Source: Malurus cyaneus samueli (Eukaryota > Chordata > Aves > Passeriformes > Maluridae). From it: 64,000 bases of DNA. A program made the position numbers and the translations under genes. The stretch's first letter is position 1. Each line of letters starts with the position of its first letter. The notes under the pieces are model-generated. The model had not been told where the DNA came from. It saw only the letters and a program-made list of their open reading frames with translations, and ran no database searches. Location: positions 9,292,230 to 9,356,229 of the forward strand of contig CM019230.1 of assembly GCA_009741485.1 (NCBI GenBank). The letters are read 5' to 3'. Positions 38,101 to 53,100 of the stretch are shown piece after piece.

Positions 38101-41100
38101 CACATGTTTGCAGACTCTATTGTTATTAAACATGACTTTCTTCTTTCTGGCTTCCTCATGTAACCTCTATCAAGTGGGTCACACCGACACTCACAATTAT
38201 GAGTCACGTCAACAGTAAATGCAAACCATATGGTTTGGTTTTTTTCCCTTTTACGCATTGCTTCTACTTACTTTCTAAGTGCTGGCTTGAATTTAGACCC
38301 TATTCAGTACCTGAATATATCTTTGGGATGGGGAGCTGTGTATTTGGAGGTTTGTGCTAAGGAACCAGGACTTGATGTCATCACTTGTGCTGCTCTGAAA
38401 TATGTTTTTGACACAGATTTCTTATGTAACCTCAGACAAGTCACTAAATCCTTTTAAATTACTCTTTCCCTGTCTTCATTTACCTGCGTACAAGTGGGAA
38501 TGTTGTGATGCTTCCCTAAAGCCCTGCAAAGCAGCCCTATGAGGTGATGAAAAGTCTGCTTTTGGGTAGTCCTCTACAGGCACAGCATGCTTATGTTTGG
38601 GGACTGGGTGTGCAGAGCGTAGGAGGAGAAACAAGCTTGGTGATGCAGTGATTTGCTCATCCTCGTTTAATAGGTTTGTGACAGGACAGAGACTGGGACC
38701 AAAGGATTTTTGCCTAATGGCCCAAACACTACAGCCAGTAAGTCAGGCTTCCCACAATTTGTTCTTCCAACTGCAGTGCCTGTATCGTGAAGTGTTGTAT
38801 TACGGCTTTGAGTCAGTCCTGGTAAAGAGCTGGTGGGGTTGGTCTGGTGTCAGTGACAGGCAGCAGGGGCTGTTTGGAGCTGCCCTCAGCTTAGGCAAAA
38901 AAACACAGGGATTTGCTACTCATCCTTACACACAGTGGTTTGCTCACCTCTCAGTGAGCAGCTGGCCCTGGGACCCTGTGTTGCTCTCCTATCCCATCCC
39001 CGTGATCTCTCTCATGGAGTGGTTGTTGGGGTGTTCATTTTTGGCCATGATTCTGGGACTGATGGTGGCCTGGTACCCCAGCATTAGTAAATGGCCACAT
39101 GTTCTCTTTCTTGCTGAACACCCATAGCTGTGTGTCTGCTTGTAGCCCATCAGAGCTGAACGGTGAAATGAGCTTAAACCTCATACTGGGGAGCAGTGGA
39201 GGAACAAGTACCTACCAAAAAAAGCAGCACAGTTCAGTGCTTCTGCAGCTATGACTAAGGAGTGGGGTGTCATTTCACCTCTCCCACTTCCAATATGGAG
39301 ATTTGGGCTGCCCAGCTGGCCCAGAGGGTATCAGTCTCATGCAGCATTGCTTTTGCTGCAGTTTACAGGGTGAGCTTGGCAAGCCGCCCAGTTTCAGATC
39401 CATTGGGAATATAGACTTGGAAGAGGAACAAAGTACTTGGAGAAAGGTGGAGTCTGATCTGCAAAGCTGGAGAGCATGCTGGATTGAGCCACCAGGAAGG
39501 GAGTTTGAGCGTACCTGTTTTTCTTAGTAGGCACAGCTCAGCTGATGGGCAGTAACTGAGCCCATAGTAATTTAATTGCTTTTGATCATGTGCTTATATT
39601 CTATTTAATTTTGAAGCCTATTACTAGTGGTTTGACATTTTCTGTTGGGGGATGATTTAAAATAGTCTCATAATATTAAGGCTGACGTGTTTCGAGAGAC
39701 CTGTGCTGCTGAGCTGCATGGGCCTACGCTCAGTGATGTCTGGGGCTTCCTGCATTTGTTGATGTGTGTCTTGAAAGGTTTGAGGTTGACATTCACATTG
39801 TTAGCTCTGTCATTTCTCTAACCTTCTCTTTCTTTCTCCCTCCAGTGGCCTGACCCATGAGTCTCACAAGAAGGATGTTGAACAGGTCTACCTCCGCTGT
39901 TCTGAAGGGTCAATAGAGTGGATGTACCCCACGGGAGCACTCATAGTCAACCTGCGACCCAATATTTCACCTGCCTCTTACAAACATTTGACTGTTTGCA
40001 TAAAGCCCTTCAAAGACTCTGCAGGAGCAAATATTTATTTGGAAAAAACTGGAGAACTGAAACTCTTGGTCCGAGATGGAGACCGCAGCCCCAGCAGAGT
40101 GTATTGCTTTGGCTATGACCAGGGGGGCCTGTTTGTGGAGGCCACTCCCCAGCAGGACATTAGCAGGAAGATTACAGGCTTCCAGTATGAATTGATGAGC
40201 AAGGGGATAGCAGCTGATTTGCACACAGCTTCTGGTGAGTTCCGGGCTATTGTCATACTTTCATGTCCTGTATTGGATGCGTAACAGATGGTAGAGTGAG
40301 TGAGTGGGAAAGTGATTGGATCTGAGTTTCGTGTGCTTTTAAGGACATGTTTTATAAACAGAACTATTGCAGAAGAATTGATTTGGTTTTTGTTTTGTTT
40401 TTTTTTGGAAGCTGGTAGCACAGGCTGAATTCCAGTGATTTGTTGAGGGAGACACTGAAGGTTGCTCCCCTTGCAGGGGTGGAGTGTATCACCGGAGCTG
40501 GCATTGCCCTATACTGAACTCCAGCTTGAACTGGGCTTCCCAGCCTTGCTGTAACACTTTTCTAACTACTTTTTTTACTCCGTTTTTAAGACCCTGCTGC
40601 ATGGTTTGAATAATAAACATTTGAACAAGGAGGCACTCCTTTGCCTTGGTGGTTTTTTTCCCCTTTGCAACTAGTACTACTTGCTGACCTAATTATTGCT
40701 TTTTCTCTCTCTTTTTTTTTTTTTAGTTTAAACAAGTAAAATGCAGTGTTTCTTCCTCAGCTATTCTTATTACACTGTCCTGAACATTACTGTGCCAGGG
40801 TAGAGCTCTTCAACACCATGACAATACTTCTACAGGACACTGTTGCCTTCTCTCTCAACCATTATGCAAAACAAGTTTTGTAGGGAGGGGTTTTACTCCA
40901 ATGAAAAGCTTATAGTAAAGAGGAGTGAACAAACTGAGAGATCTTCCAAGCCTGTAAAGTGTGATACTAAATAGCATTTGGAACAATGGCTCTTGGTGTG
41001 ACCTAAGTGTACTGAGTAATTAGTTTGAGAAGAAAAACTGGCATTTGTGAAGGATGACAAGGAGAAGCTGGAATTCCCTTTAGATAGGTGGGATCTGGTT

Positions 41101-44100
41101 CATGCATCTTACCCATTCAAAATTGCCTCTAGCTTTTAGCCCCAAAATCATGGAGGGGGGATTTCCAGAATAGCCCAAGGAATAGCAGATTTAGGGTAGT
41201 TTGTCTCAAATAACTGGAACGATTTCAAGGTTTAGGTATTTTGAGTGGGGAACCAGGTTTGTGGCAACCAGATTTCTCTTATGAAATGTGGGCTTTGTTC
41301 TTTTGAGTGAAGGCAGCAAGAGTCCTCAGAGCACACTTGGGATGACTAAGCCCAGGGCAAACCCAATGTTTAGTGAGGCTGAGTAGCCCAAGAGCTGTAC
41401 TTAGGCTGGCCAGACTCTGGTGTGCTGATGCCACTTGCTTTGCCTGAGATGCTGCTTGATAAGCGGTGGCGTGACTAATTAAACTGCAGCCCTATCTTCC
41501 AGGGATATCTTCTCTGGGATAAGTGATTGCAGAACTTGTTCCATCCTCTGCCTTCCCCTGGCTGCTTTCCACATCAGCCTCTGGATTGTGTGTTTGTGTA
41601 TTTGTGCACACTCGCAGCCCTGCCAATGCTAAATGTTGTCACACCAGCTCGAATGGGGCTTTATTTTTGTGCAGCTCTGAGCTTTTTTCAGCTCAGCTGG
41701 GCAGAGCTGGGCTCAGGGCTGATGCAGTAACCCCGGGAACTGACAGGTGGCAGCTTTGCCATTAAAACAAAAAACTATAAACACAAATATTTTAAATTTT
41801 AAGTCGCTGCCTTTGCTTTTGCTGTGCTCATCACTGATAGCTTATTATTGAGCATTCTGTACTTTTAGCAGACTGCTCTGCTACATAAAAAAAAAAGTGC
41901 TGCAAATGAAGTGCAGTGTCTCTGCGGAGCTGCTTTCCCAGTAAGATCATTTGTGCAAAGATGAATACATACTGTGCAGAATGTCAGCTATGTAGTAAAA
42001 TTCCAATGCAGAAGACATTAAATACATTGTTTAATCAGTTACTTGAAGAATGTTCCCAGATTCAGTGCTGCTTTCTCTGTCAGGCTGTGAGGATGGAGAC
42101 AAAGGCTAGTGAGAAGTCGCCTAAACTTACTAAGAAAATCCTATGCTCTTTTCTTTTCCAAAATAGTGGAAATTGCTTTTGCATATAGTAGAATAATATG
42201 ACAGAAATACTGCTTGTCACTGCTGGGTTTGGTCTGCACACAGAGAGGGTTTCTCCTGAATTTTCCTTGCATTGAGGACTTGCTGCTGACATCCTTCACC
42301 ATCACAACCCAGCACAAACTGCTGTGTTTTCAGACAAAACTCTTCTTTACACATAAAATCTTTGAGTTTTTTTGAGCTGATGGGACTATTTTTCAGGGAG
42401 TTTCAGAAATCAAACTGAGAACTGAATCCAGTTACAGCCCTCCTCTTTAATAGGCTCATTAAATCACTTTTTCAACGACTGTTGTATTTTCAGCTGTAAC
42501 AGACACTGGTTGAATTTCAGTGCTGTCTTATGAAACAATGTGGTAGAGAATCTGTTCCATTCTCCAAGTGTCATGTTTGGCCAGAAGAAGCTTTTTAATA
42601 GTTCATCAGCAGAGCCTTGAGGGCAAACTAGGGATCTCTATTGTATTTTAAATTATTTCTCTTGCCTTTTTTTGGATCTCCAGACTCCAGGGAGGGGGTG
42701 TAGGGTGAAAACATGATGAAAATGCCATACATGACTCTTTCCCTACTTACTTAGATGAGCACTTTCATTCTCCTATAAATATCTATATGTCTGGGGGAAC
42801 TGCCAAATAGCTGCCTTTTGAGGCTTCCACAGAGCAATATATTTGAGGCTCTTTCCAGTTCAAGGGCCTCCTTTCTTCTGGAGATGCTTCTGGTTTCTCT
42901 GTGAAACCTCAGAAGAAATGCCCATTATTGAGCTGTTCCTTTGGAGGGGGAAGTTTACAATCACCAAAATCACTGGATATTTCTTTACCAGAGAGGAGGC
43001 TCAAGCCAGAGGCAAGTGCTGACCTTAAAGGAGCTGAAAATTGGGTTTGAGGTTCTGCATTTCCCACCAGCCTTGCTTCTGTCCCTTGTTCACAAACGTG
43101 GCTGACAGTTTTTTTTTTGCTGCTGCACTCTGGAAAAATGAAGCTGCTCACGTCTCAGTTGCAGTTTGACAGAGTTTAGCAGAGCTGGCAGTAGGTGTGA
43201 TGAGATGACAAAGATGTGAGATGCTGTGTAGATGGGGGCTGAGATGTGCTGGGCAGAGGAAGTGGCAGTGCTTGGTCTGATGGCAAAGAACTGAAAAGCT
43301 CGAATACTGCATGATTTTCTTCTTCAGAGTGGGGAGATGACTATCATAAAAGACCCGGGTGTGGGGCTCACTAATCCAGCCCTTGTGCAATAACTACGTG
43401 CTAACAACTTCTCCCTTCTTTCCCTAAATGCTGTGTTTGTTTCCTGGTGATAATTGTTGTACTCTGCCCTTGAGTTTACTCTCTCTTCCTAACCCGGCAT
43501 CCCAGAGCTGATTAAAGAGTGTAAGTCATCTGTTTAATACTTTAATGACCTGTTATGTCCCTAGAGTCCTGACATTGCAGGGTGCATCAACAAATCAACA
43601 ATGCTTGGCATGGTGCCTGTGGTTTAATTAGAAATCCTCAAGTTTTATTAGTTTACAGCCATTCTTTCCCACTTAATCAGAGTCTAGCAAATAATTCAGT
43701 AGAAAACATATGCAGGTTCTGAATTGGCCTTTCCCTTTTTTTGTAAAGGTTGAATGACACAGGGCAGTCTTATCAATAATTTAGCTTTTGGGCACTTAAC
43801 CCTTTCCTTGGCTCTGATTCTGCATTACCACATTCTCTCAAGATTTTCCTAACTGTAGGAAGAATTTGTACTATATTGATAGTTTTTGATTCAGGCTGCT
43901 ACCAACTGGTATGGAGCGTTTCTTACTGTGATAGTAGCAGTCAAAAATGCATTTTGATGGGGTGTAGTTTCTTAAGATGCAAAGAGGAGTGAAGGGAAGC
44001 CTGCCACAGTGCTTGGTACAATTTAGTGGGAGTAGTCCCTAAAAAGGGTCACCTTGACAATTCAGGCATCTTGATGGGTGTGTTCTCTCTTCACATCCAA

Positions 44101-47100
44101 AGTGATGGTTGACTGAAAGTGCTTTTGATTTCAGATTAGGTTTTGGGCTGCACCCCTCTATCATTCTCATCCACACTGATGGTCCATTAACTTCAGCTCA
44201 TGTTTTGCAGCCATGCTCTGAAGCCTCAATGTTTGTCCAAATGAAGAACTGAGGCACTGTGACATTTTGGCCTGAGGCCATTTGAGAGTCAGCAGAACTT
44301 TTTTAAGTTGTTGAATTCTGTTGATTCTTATCTTTTCTGCTTGTGCTGGTAGAAAATACTCTGAGTATCACTATACTGCCTATACTGGCAAGTAGATAGA
44401 GGTTTTGGCAAGTGTTGTTTGGCCATATATTCGACTCCCTAGAAGTTTTCTGAAGGTGATGACCCACAGGAGCTTGTCAGCTGTGCCTGGCTTAGGTCTG
44501 CCTTGCACCACAGCAGACTGCTTGCATTAAATTTCTGTGAAAACTGTGAAGGTCCCATGAGAGTAATTTACTTTTTGAGTATTTCAGCTTTTGCTCAACT
44601 AATCTGAAACAAGAATCTGTAGCTTTGACCAAAAGTTTTGGAGAAGAAGGTGAATCTTCCTCCCCTTCCCACCAAAGGACCTTTCTTTTGTTGCCTAAAG
44701 TCTGTTTCAAGAGTGTTGCATTGAGCTCTAGGTCCAGCTTTGTTCAAGCTGTGAAGTTTGCTTTTCCCATTGCGGACTCAAGAAGATGTCTGTGATTTGG
44801 TTGTCAGAGCTTAGGAGGTAATTTAAAAGCCCATTCACTACCCACCTGCTTTTGTGTAGTAAAAAAGTCAAACTTTAACAAAAATGCCCCTTTATCTTGA
44901 TGGCATCTACAGACTTAGTGCAGGTTCTATTAACTGTTTTATATGTTTTCTTTATTAATGCTGGGTACCTGGCTGAGAATATTAATTCATAGGAGGTACA
45001 GCACTTGGGTGGGTATCTGAAAAACAAGGCAAAACTGGATAAATCCAGTTAAATAATTAACAGTATTCAGCTATTTCCTGTATGCTGTTAATTCACTGTC
45101 CTGAGAAAACAGATTGGAAATTCAGAAAACTCATTAAGTATTTGGGCTATGACAGTGTTTCTGCTAACAAATGGCTTTTTAAAGCACCCTTCTTAACTTT
45201 TGATATTTAATGCAGTGTGTGTTTGGTAGAGTGGGGCATCCTATCTCTGCAGGTATCCCCTCCTAGGGCTCTATTGTCATTCCAGCTCGTGTGCTCCTAA
45301 TCTCATGCTTTCCTCTAGTTCCTCACAAATATCCAATCTTCTTCTTTTTTTTTCTTTTTTTTTCTTTTTTTTTTCTTTCTTGGAGGCTTGGTGTGCTGCT
45401 TATCTTTGTAACCTGAAGCAGCAGATCATGAAATCACAGAATGGTTTATATTGGAAGAGACCTTTAAAGCTGCTCTCGTCCAACCCTCTGCCATGTGCAG
45501 GGACCTTCCACTAGACAACATTGCTCAGAGCCCCATCCAAGCTGGCTTTGAATGTTTCCGAGTTTAGGGCATTTATCAATGCTCTGGGCATCCTGTTGCA
45601 GTATTTCACCATCTCACACTGGTGTATATTTCCCTTCTTGTCAGGTGGAAACTCGCTGGTGTTTTGTCCCAAGGCTGGTGAGCAGGATGCTGTGCCTGCT
45701 CTCAGTCCAGGTGACCATGACTGAGCTCATTGCTGCCTGGGCTGAAGAGGCAATGGAAAGAGGCACTTGGAGCACTTGAACTGAAAGTCCCTGTGACCTT
45801 TACACTCAGCACAGGCTCTGTTTGAGTAATTGTGACCATCTGTGATATTGGCACCTTGCTATGTGGCAGAGTGGGAGCACCATTGGGTGCTGCATGGGCT
45901 CCAATACACCCCATCAGATTAGAAAAATGGTTTGCTTTGTATTTTTCCCCTCCCTGTTTTCCGCACAGGTTAGAACTCTCATACCTCTTGGGATTCAAAC
46001 TGGATGGTTTTTAAGAACCCAAAGCATCCTGTGTCTCCATGATTTCACAGAACATTTTGATATTGCACTCCTCCTGTTGGGTTTGGTGGTGAAATGAATT
46101 ACAAATAGCAAAGCAAAGTCGAGGGATCTGCTCTTTAAGCCTGAGCACACCTTGTTGTGTGGCTCACCTGTGCACCCAAGGGTTTGATGGTTTGTTTGCC
46201 TTTTCTCTAAAAGGTCATAAGCAAGTTTTAAGAGAAAAACATCAGAAAGGAGCCTTTCTTGCAGTTTCTCAAAATCCATTTCAATTATTGGGCTGGTAAG
46301 GGATCTTTATGGCACTCCTGATTTAGGATACAGCATTTGAAATGTTTTTCAGTGTGCTCCTCCTCCTTGCCGGAGTATTGCCACACTAACTTTGACTTTC
46401 CCATAGTAATGCATGAAACAAAACTTGGTACAAAGTAACTATTAAAACATAAACACCATTCCCTAACCCTAATGTGGAAAAAACACATTTAAATCTAGTT
46501 TTTGAGGGTGTGTCATGGGTCAGCATCTAGCTGGATCAGGCTGGCTGCAGTATAACACTGCCTGGAGTGGGATTAACTTTGAGAAGCTGGAAACCTGCTC
46601 CAGTTACTCAATGTGCTTGAAGTGGTCAGGTTTGTAGTGAATGATTGACTGGGTGGGAGAGTTTGAGAGGAAAGTTTTTGGTTTATTTCCCGTATGGAAA
46701 GGTTTCAAAGTGCTGTTCTGATGCTCAGGGAATGCACACTCTCTTACATCATCTTGAATCCAGCAAGATTGATGTTTTGGGGACCTGAATCTGAAAAAAT
46801 GTTGGATTAAAACCTGCCTAAAAAAAAGCCCTCACCAAAATTGAATGGATGCCCTAATTTAATCTTTCCTTCCCTCAAGAAAATGTTTTTGGCAGCATCT
46901 TCTCTGGCCCTGCTTGTCCTTGGATGTTGTTTGGACAGTAGTTGGTTTTGCAGTGGGCAGAGGAGGTGACAATGGGGCTGCAGTGATAAATACACAGCTG
47001 CAGGGGAGAGGGGGAAGAAAATGGCTTATTTTTGCTAGACTGGCCACGAATGCCGTTAGCTTATTTCTCAACTCAGTGGGCAGTCAAAACCAATAAGCAG

Positions 47101-50100
47101 TCAGGTGTATTGTCCGGGCAGCTGGGGCTCTGCTCTGCTCTGACCTTTGTGTACCGCGAAAGATGGTCCCACAAACAGATCTGCAATCCAGCAGAGTTGC
47201 TTGGCAGTTCTTAATAATGCTCTGTGCTTGCTCTGCAAAACTGTTTAGTTTGCTAATTCCTGAGGCTGCAGTTAAAGAAGGGATGAGAGGGTGGGGAAGC
47301 TGCATTCCTTTTCCCACATACTGAAACAGGGGCCAAATCTTTCCTGTGTTGGAGTCTTGATTTGCAGGACAGAAAATCTCTTTCACCTTAATCTGTGCTA
47401 GAAGCCAGAAAATACTCATTTTAATATTGCACAGATACTTGGAAGATATCCTGGAACTAAAGCTGTGATATGGTATGTTTGACCTTGAGAGGTTTAATAC
47501 TGGCTCAGAAAAGCTGCTGCCCTATGACAGCCTTGATCCAGTTAACCTTTGCTGCTCGTTCAGATTTGTGGAAAGGTTTTTTTGCTATGTGGTGTATGGG
47601 TACCTCTTGAATCCTGTAAAGGATTTGAGCATTGGCTCCTGCAGTGGGCATAACCTCTGCTGTTTGCCTATATCCTTTCTGTGTTGAAGCCCTGGGAGAC
47701 CTGTAGTGATCAGTAGTGCTGGGATATGCACACAAAGCTTGTCTGGCATTCCATTGCCCCGTCTGCCTCCCAGGAACATTCCTGTTTGTACAGGATGCAC
47801 CTCTGCCCCACCAGAACCATTGGCAGCGTTACACCAATTTCATCTATTTGCAAGTGGATGTCAGAAATTTGAGAGAAAGAAAAAGCTCCTGTGTAGAACT
47901 GGTGAATGAGTTTAATGTGACCAAGCACTGTGTGCTTTTAAGCAAGAAAAAGTCATATACCTCAAAGCTTTTACTGTTACAAATGAAAAATCTGAAGTCG
48001 TTTCTTTTTAGGCTAACTGAACAATTTTACAGGATTGAGGATCTCTTGATGTGTAGATATAGCCTTTCCACAGTCCTTCCCAGGAATAGGCTGATCAAAT
48101 AATAATAGTTTTATGAGGAAAACTGGCCTTGTTCCTTCTGAGCTCTCCCACATACCAAAAAGAATTTGGTTTCTAGAAACAGGAAGGAGAAGGACTTGTG
48201 TGGATCTGAGTGCACATATGCTTTTTTTATTTTTTTTTCTTTAAAAAAAAAGACTCAATCTTTGATCTGTCATTACTCCACTCTCAGGGTTTAACTTTAA
48301 CCAGCCACTTGTTTCTTAATTCTATTCCTCTGCTCCATAGGAGGCTTTAATGGCCTGGACTGAAGGGGAGGGAGGGGAGGCTTTGTGTTCCTGGCAGGTG
48401 TCCAGCCTGGTAGTAGGTGCTGGCTGCAGCCTCTCCTGTAGCTTGGCAAGGACAGGGAGAAGTGCTTGGCTGCACAATTTCCCCAGGGTATGGGAGTAAA
48501 AAACACCTTACTGGTTCATTTTCTACTGTGCAAGCACTGCATGGCACCTCAGCTGAGCTCTGTCTTTGCTATCAAAGCCCAACAAGGCATAAAAAACTAT
48601 AACTTCACATTTTCCTAGATCTGACTCGTGCATGCTTTTACAAGGCTTTGGCGTGACATTTTCTTTAGAAGACAGAAGAAATATTTTTAGAGAGAATTTC
48701 AGAAGTGGATGAGCCAAGCCATAAATCTTCATGGGGTTTGAGTCAGGAGATGCATTTGCTTTGGTCCTGCACAGGGATGGGCAGCGCAGGGGTGCAGTGC
48801 TGCAGTGCAGTGTCTGTGCTGGGATGTTCTTGTAGGGTGGACACGAGAGATGCTCTGCCCCAGCCCTTCTGCTGGGTCACAGGGGATCAGAGGAGCCCCT
48901 CAACCACCCAGAGGCACCTCTGACTTCCAGCAACTCATTTCTCCTCATGCTTCCCATTCCTAATCCCCCTGGGGCAGTAGCAGTAGGTTTGAGGAAGGAG
49001 CGAGGCGTTTTCTGTGAGATAGAGCTACTTTTTTATGGCTTTACACTGGTGTCTTGTGCACGTACAGCATGAGAAATTCCCAGCAGTTATCTTGCTGCCA
49101 GCTTTTCCCTTAATTGCAGTTAGGAATGGAGAAGGGCAAAGGTGCTGCTTGCACAGGAACGTGGGCTGGTGTGGTTGCAGAGACTCTTGTTTGCTGGGCT
49201 CTGCTGCTGCAGTGCAGAGAGGAATTGAGGAATTTAACTGGACATCTGATCTGCTGAAAGGGGCTTTTTGGACATGATACATTGCAGACTTGACTGTAAT
49301 GGAGGGTTTTTTATGGAGCTGTGATGAAATGGGTAAGTGTAGGAGCTGGGCTGGGAGTCGGCCCTGATCCAGTCACCATTCCATCTCTGCCCACCCCAGC
49401 GCTGGGGTTTGCCATGGAGGAGAAAGAGTAGAGACAGAAAAAAGTGTCTTGAAGCTCTGACACTTCTCATAATTTCTCCTGCATTGATGCAGCTCATGCA
49501 TGGAAGTAGAGTTCAAGAATGTCTAATGCTGCTTAAATAAAAACTGCTCTATGGGTTTTCGTTTGTTGTTGTTTGTTTCATTTTGTTTTTAATTTTAAAC
49601 AAATGGCTGTTTTTCTAGCTGATCTTTCAGCTCATTTGTTAGAATGGGTGCTGTATCTTGGAACAGCAAATAGGCATCAATTGCAATCCCAAAGAATGCG
49701 TACGTGCTCTGTATCTGCTGAGCCCAGTTTCAGTTTGAAAGCTGTTGCAAATGGAGCTTGCCTAGTACCAGATTTCTTCCTCACACTGTTTACATAAAGA
49801 GTTAGTCTTTGATACTTAGGGACTTTAATACCCTCTTGGAAGACAGTTCAGTGAAAAGATAAATTTCTGGTTTATGATCTCTTGTCCTAACGTTTCTCAG
49901 AACACAAAGGTCATCACATCTCTAATGGTGAGGTTTTACAATATGCTTTTTTTATTCTTTCTTTGTAGGAAGGAAGTGGTATTAATTCTCTTGGCACAGT
50001 CCATGCCACAGCCTGTGAGAGTCTGCATTTCATTAAACTTATTTTCAGGTTTAAATTGCTCTTGGCCAGTTTCTATATTTTCCGACTTACTTCTGGAAAC

Positions 50101-53100
50101 TCGTACATATGTGCAAATTGAACTGAGTGTTAGAAATGAGCTAAGGCAAGGAATGGGAGTTCATACTTCCTTTTCTGAAGGGGTAAAGTCACAGGTATCC
50201 CTTTATATGGAGACAGCAGGGAAGGATGTTGATTGCAGCATCATGATGTTGTTTCAGCTGCTTCATCACCATCTTGTCCTGTGCCAAATCTTGGCTGTGC
50301 TGTGTCTGCAAAAAGCAGGGAATCTTTGAGTTTTTTATCTGTGCTCATGCTCCTTGTTCCGTTCAGCACATGGGCTCAGATTAATTTTCTAGCAAATAGG
50401 GGGATGAACACTTCTGCCTTCAGAAGGGCACTAAACTCTTTCACTGTGTTACTCATAGCATTAAGCTTGTATTCTTCAGAGAAGTACAGTCCCTTTGGAG
50501 ACTTCATTGCAGCCTCCCTAGTCCTCAAATGGGGCTAACAAAAATAAGGGAGCATAAAAAATAAGTCTTTTTATGTGGGCAGAAAATTGTAAGGGGTAAC
50601 AGTTCTAAACTAAAGGAGGAGATATTTAGATTAGATGTTAGGGAAAATTCTTTACTCTGAGGATAGTGAGGTTAGTGGCACGAGGTTCCCAGAGAAGCTG
50701 TGGCTCCCCCATCCCTGGAAGGGTTTAAGGCAATGTGGGATGAGGCTTGGAGAAAGCTGGGATAGTGGAAGGTGGCAAGGGGTGGGAATGAGGTGATCTT
50801 TAAGATCCTTTCTCTCCCAAGCTGTTCCATGACCCCCTGTCCAAGGCTCATTGATCCAGAGGTCTGGGAGCAGTGAAATGCAACTCTCCTGTTTGTTCCC
50901 TGACTTGGTGTTTTCCTACTGCCACGCTGGAAAAAGTGCAGTGCTTGCAGAAAGCCCTGTAATCCTATCCCATCCAAAGACAGGAAAACCTTGTAAAACA
51001 AAGGAGTGATGAGAGAGCTCCTTCTGTGTGTTGTGACAGGGTGTCAGTAATTTCCAGCCCAGCTGTGTCAGCTGGCCCTGTTTTCCCTCACTGTAGGCTG
51101 CAGGTATTGTGTTAAATGCAGGTGTGCTGGATGCAGCTCTGCTATCCTCAGCTCCCAGCCAGCGTGTTCCTTTTAAACACAACTTGCTCTGACAGTGCAG
51201 ATGCATTGGTGTAGTTTGGGTGGTGTTTTGGTGTGGGGGCTGTGAGGGTTTTGAGGTTGAGTGTTGATCTGGCTTGCTCAGGAAGAGCTTTCTGAGGTGG
51301 TGAGGAGAATTGAGGTGTATCGAGAAAGGAAAGGACTAGTCACTGCCTGGTAAACCAGAGTGGTTATCAAATTCTTGTCCACCTCCACTGCGAAACAGCA
51401 GATCTTTTGTTTGGAATATGAGCTGTGAGAAGTTTGTTTCATGGAAGAAATGCTCCTTCAGAGAGGAAGAACAGGCAGACTTAAGTCGAAATAATTACAA
51501 GGATTTATTTCACTTTATAGTAAGTCGAAGCAGGATCGGGGCAAGATTCTTTTTTCTTGCTCATGTTATGTTTGCCCCTAAACTCTTGTCTCCTAGCTAA
51601 AATCACTGATCCAGCAAGCAGTTGGGACATTTTTGCTTAGGACTCAGAAAAATAATGGAGAAATGCACCATCTTTGAGAAACCACATCTCTATTTTTGTA
51701 ATCTGCTCTCGGAAGTCTGTACTCTGTGTTTCCAGGAAGGAGACTCATCCCATGATGCCCATTCCAGTGTGGTTGCTGCCAGCAAGAGCTGCCAATTACA
51801 GAGCTGCCAATTACAGAGCTGCCAGCACGAGTTTGAAAGGTGTGGGTGGGTTTCTTTGTTCCATATGAACTAACACTGATGTCAGGCTGGGGGAGTTGGG
51901 TTTGTGGCCTCCTGTAGCTGAGGTGCTGCAGCATGGGCTGGCTTGGCTTAAATCAACCTGGGCTGCAACAAAACCCATCTGAATGTCTTGAAAATACTAC
52001 TTGTTTTAATCAAAATATTTAAACCTACAACTGACAGAAAATAGTGTTTCGACCCTGCCTGGACCTCCTTGGCAGCTTTCAGTACTTAAAAGGTCTGATT
52101 GCTCATCAAAGGGTTATTCAGAAGTACTGAGGTGTAGGTGATGTGTGCCACGGAAGTGCAGTTATATAAAGAGCTCTGTGTTTTCCTCCCCCACCATCCG
52201 TGCCGCACGCGTGCACCCACTTCTTCACAAAACCAAAGGGTATTCCTCGGTGAAGTGGTTTACTGCAATTACTTTGTGTTAAACATTTTCACTTCTGCTT
52301 GAAATGTGTCTCTTCCTGTGCGTGCTGCCAGCGTGGGGGTGGATATCCAGCACAGCCTACCTGGGACACAGGATGGAGAAGGGTTTTTGGGCTCACTGAG
52401 TGGGGTGTTAGCATGGTCTACAGCATGGCTCCTTGGGTGTTCCTGATAGCTGGGAGGTTGTAGAGAGTATTGAGAAAAATCAGGACAGGCAGAGGAAACT
52501 TCTTGCTTGTGGGTTGGAAGCTGGTTTTGGGGTAAGGTCAGGTCAGTTGGACCCATGGGTGGCTGTTGAAACACAAATGTTTCAAAAGAAGATCAGGCCC
52601 CTTCATGTGGTTTCTGTGACGCCTGCAGCCAGAGCCAGCCCGTCTCGGTTGAGTGTGTCCTGCAGGGAGCTGTCATCCTAAACCATGACCATGGCCCCTC
52701 CATAACAACCCCACCTCCTCTTTTCCGAGGAAAGGAGGGTTGCGTGCACACAAACCAAAGGAGGAAGGGCTGGAGCTGTGTGTGTGAGCTGAGGGGGACA
52801 GTGACACCACCCAGCACTCCTGAGCAGCATGCTAAACTGCTGCACTAAAGGGGCACTTAAATCTGTCCCCAGTGCTGAGGAAAATCCTTCCTAGACAGCC
52901 AAACCCTGCTGTTGGTGGAGCTGGGGACCACTTTAGGCTGGGGGCATCTCCTCAGGGCACATCCCTCTCTCTTACCAAACGTTTCTGCCTCCCTGTGGAG
53001 AGATCCAGGAGAGGAGCAGCAAAGTGTTTGGCAAAGCTGTTGGCCAACAAGTGCAGTCTATTGTTAGCATCGCCTTGTCCTCCTCAGTAACATCAGGTTC

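Noticed and set aside
38597..39127. 176-codon plus-strand open frame in METRNL intron 1
   Set aside because: No recognisable domain, no splice-consistent partner, composition typical of chance translation of intronic DNA.
47716..48102. 128-codon open frame in METRNL intron 2
   Set aside because: No family signature and no flanking splice sites in phase; several overlapping frames on both strands of similar length show this is background.
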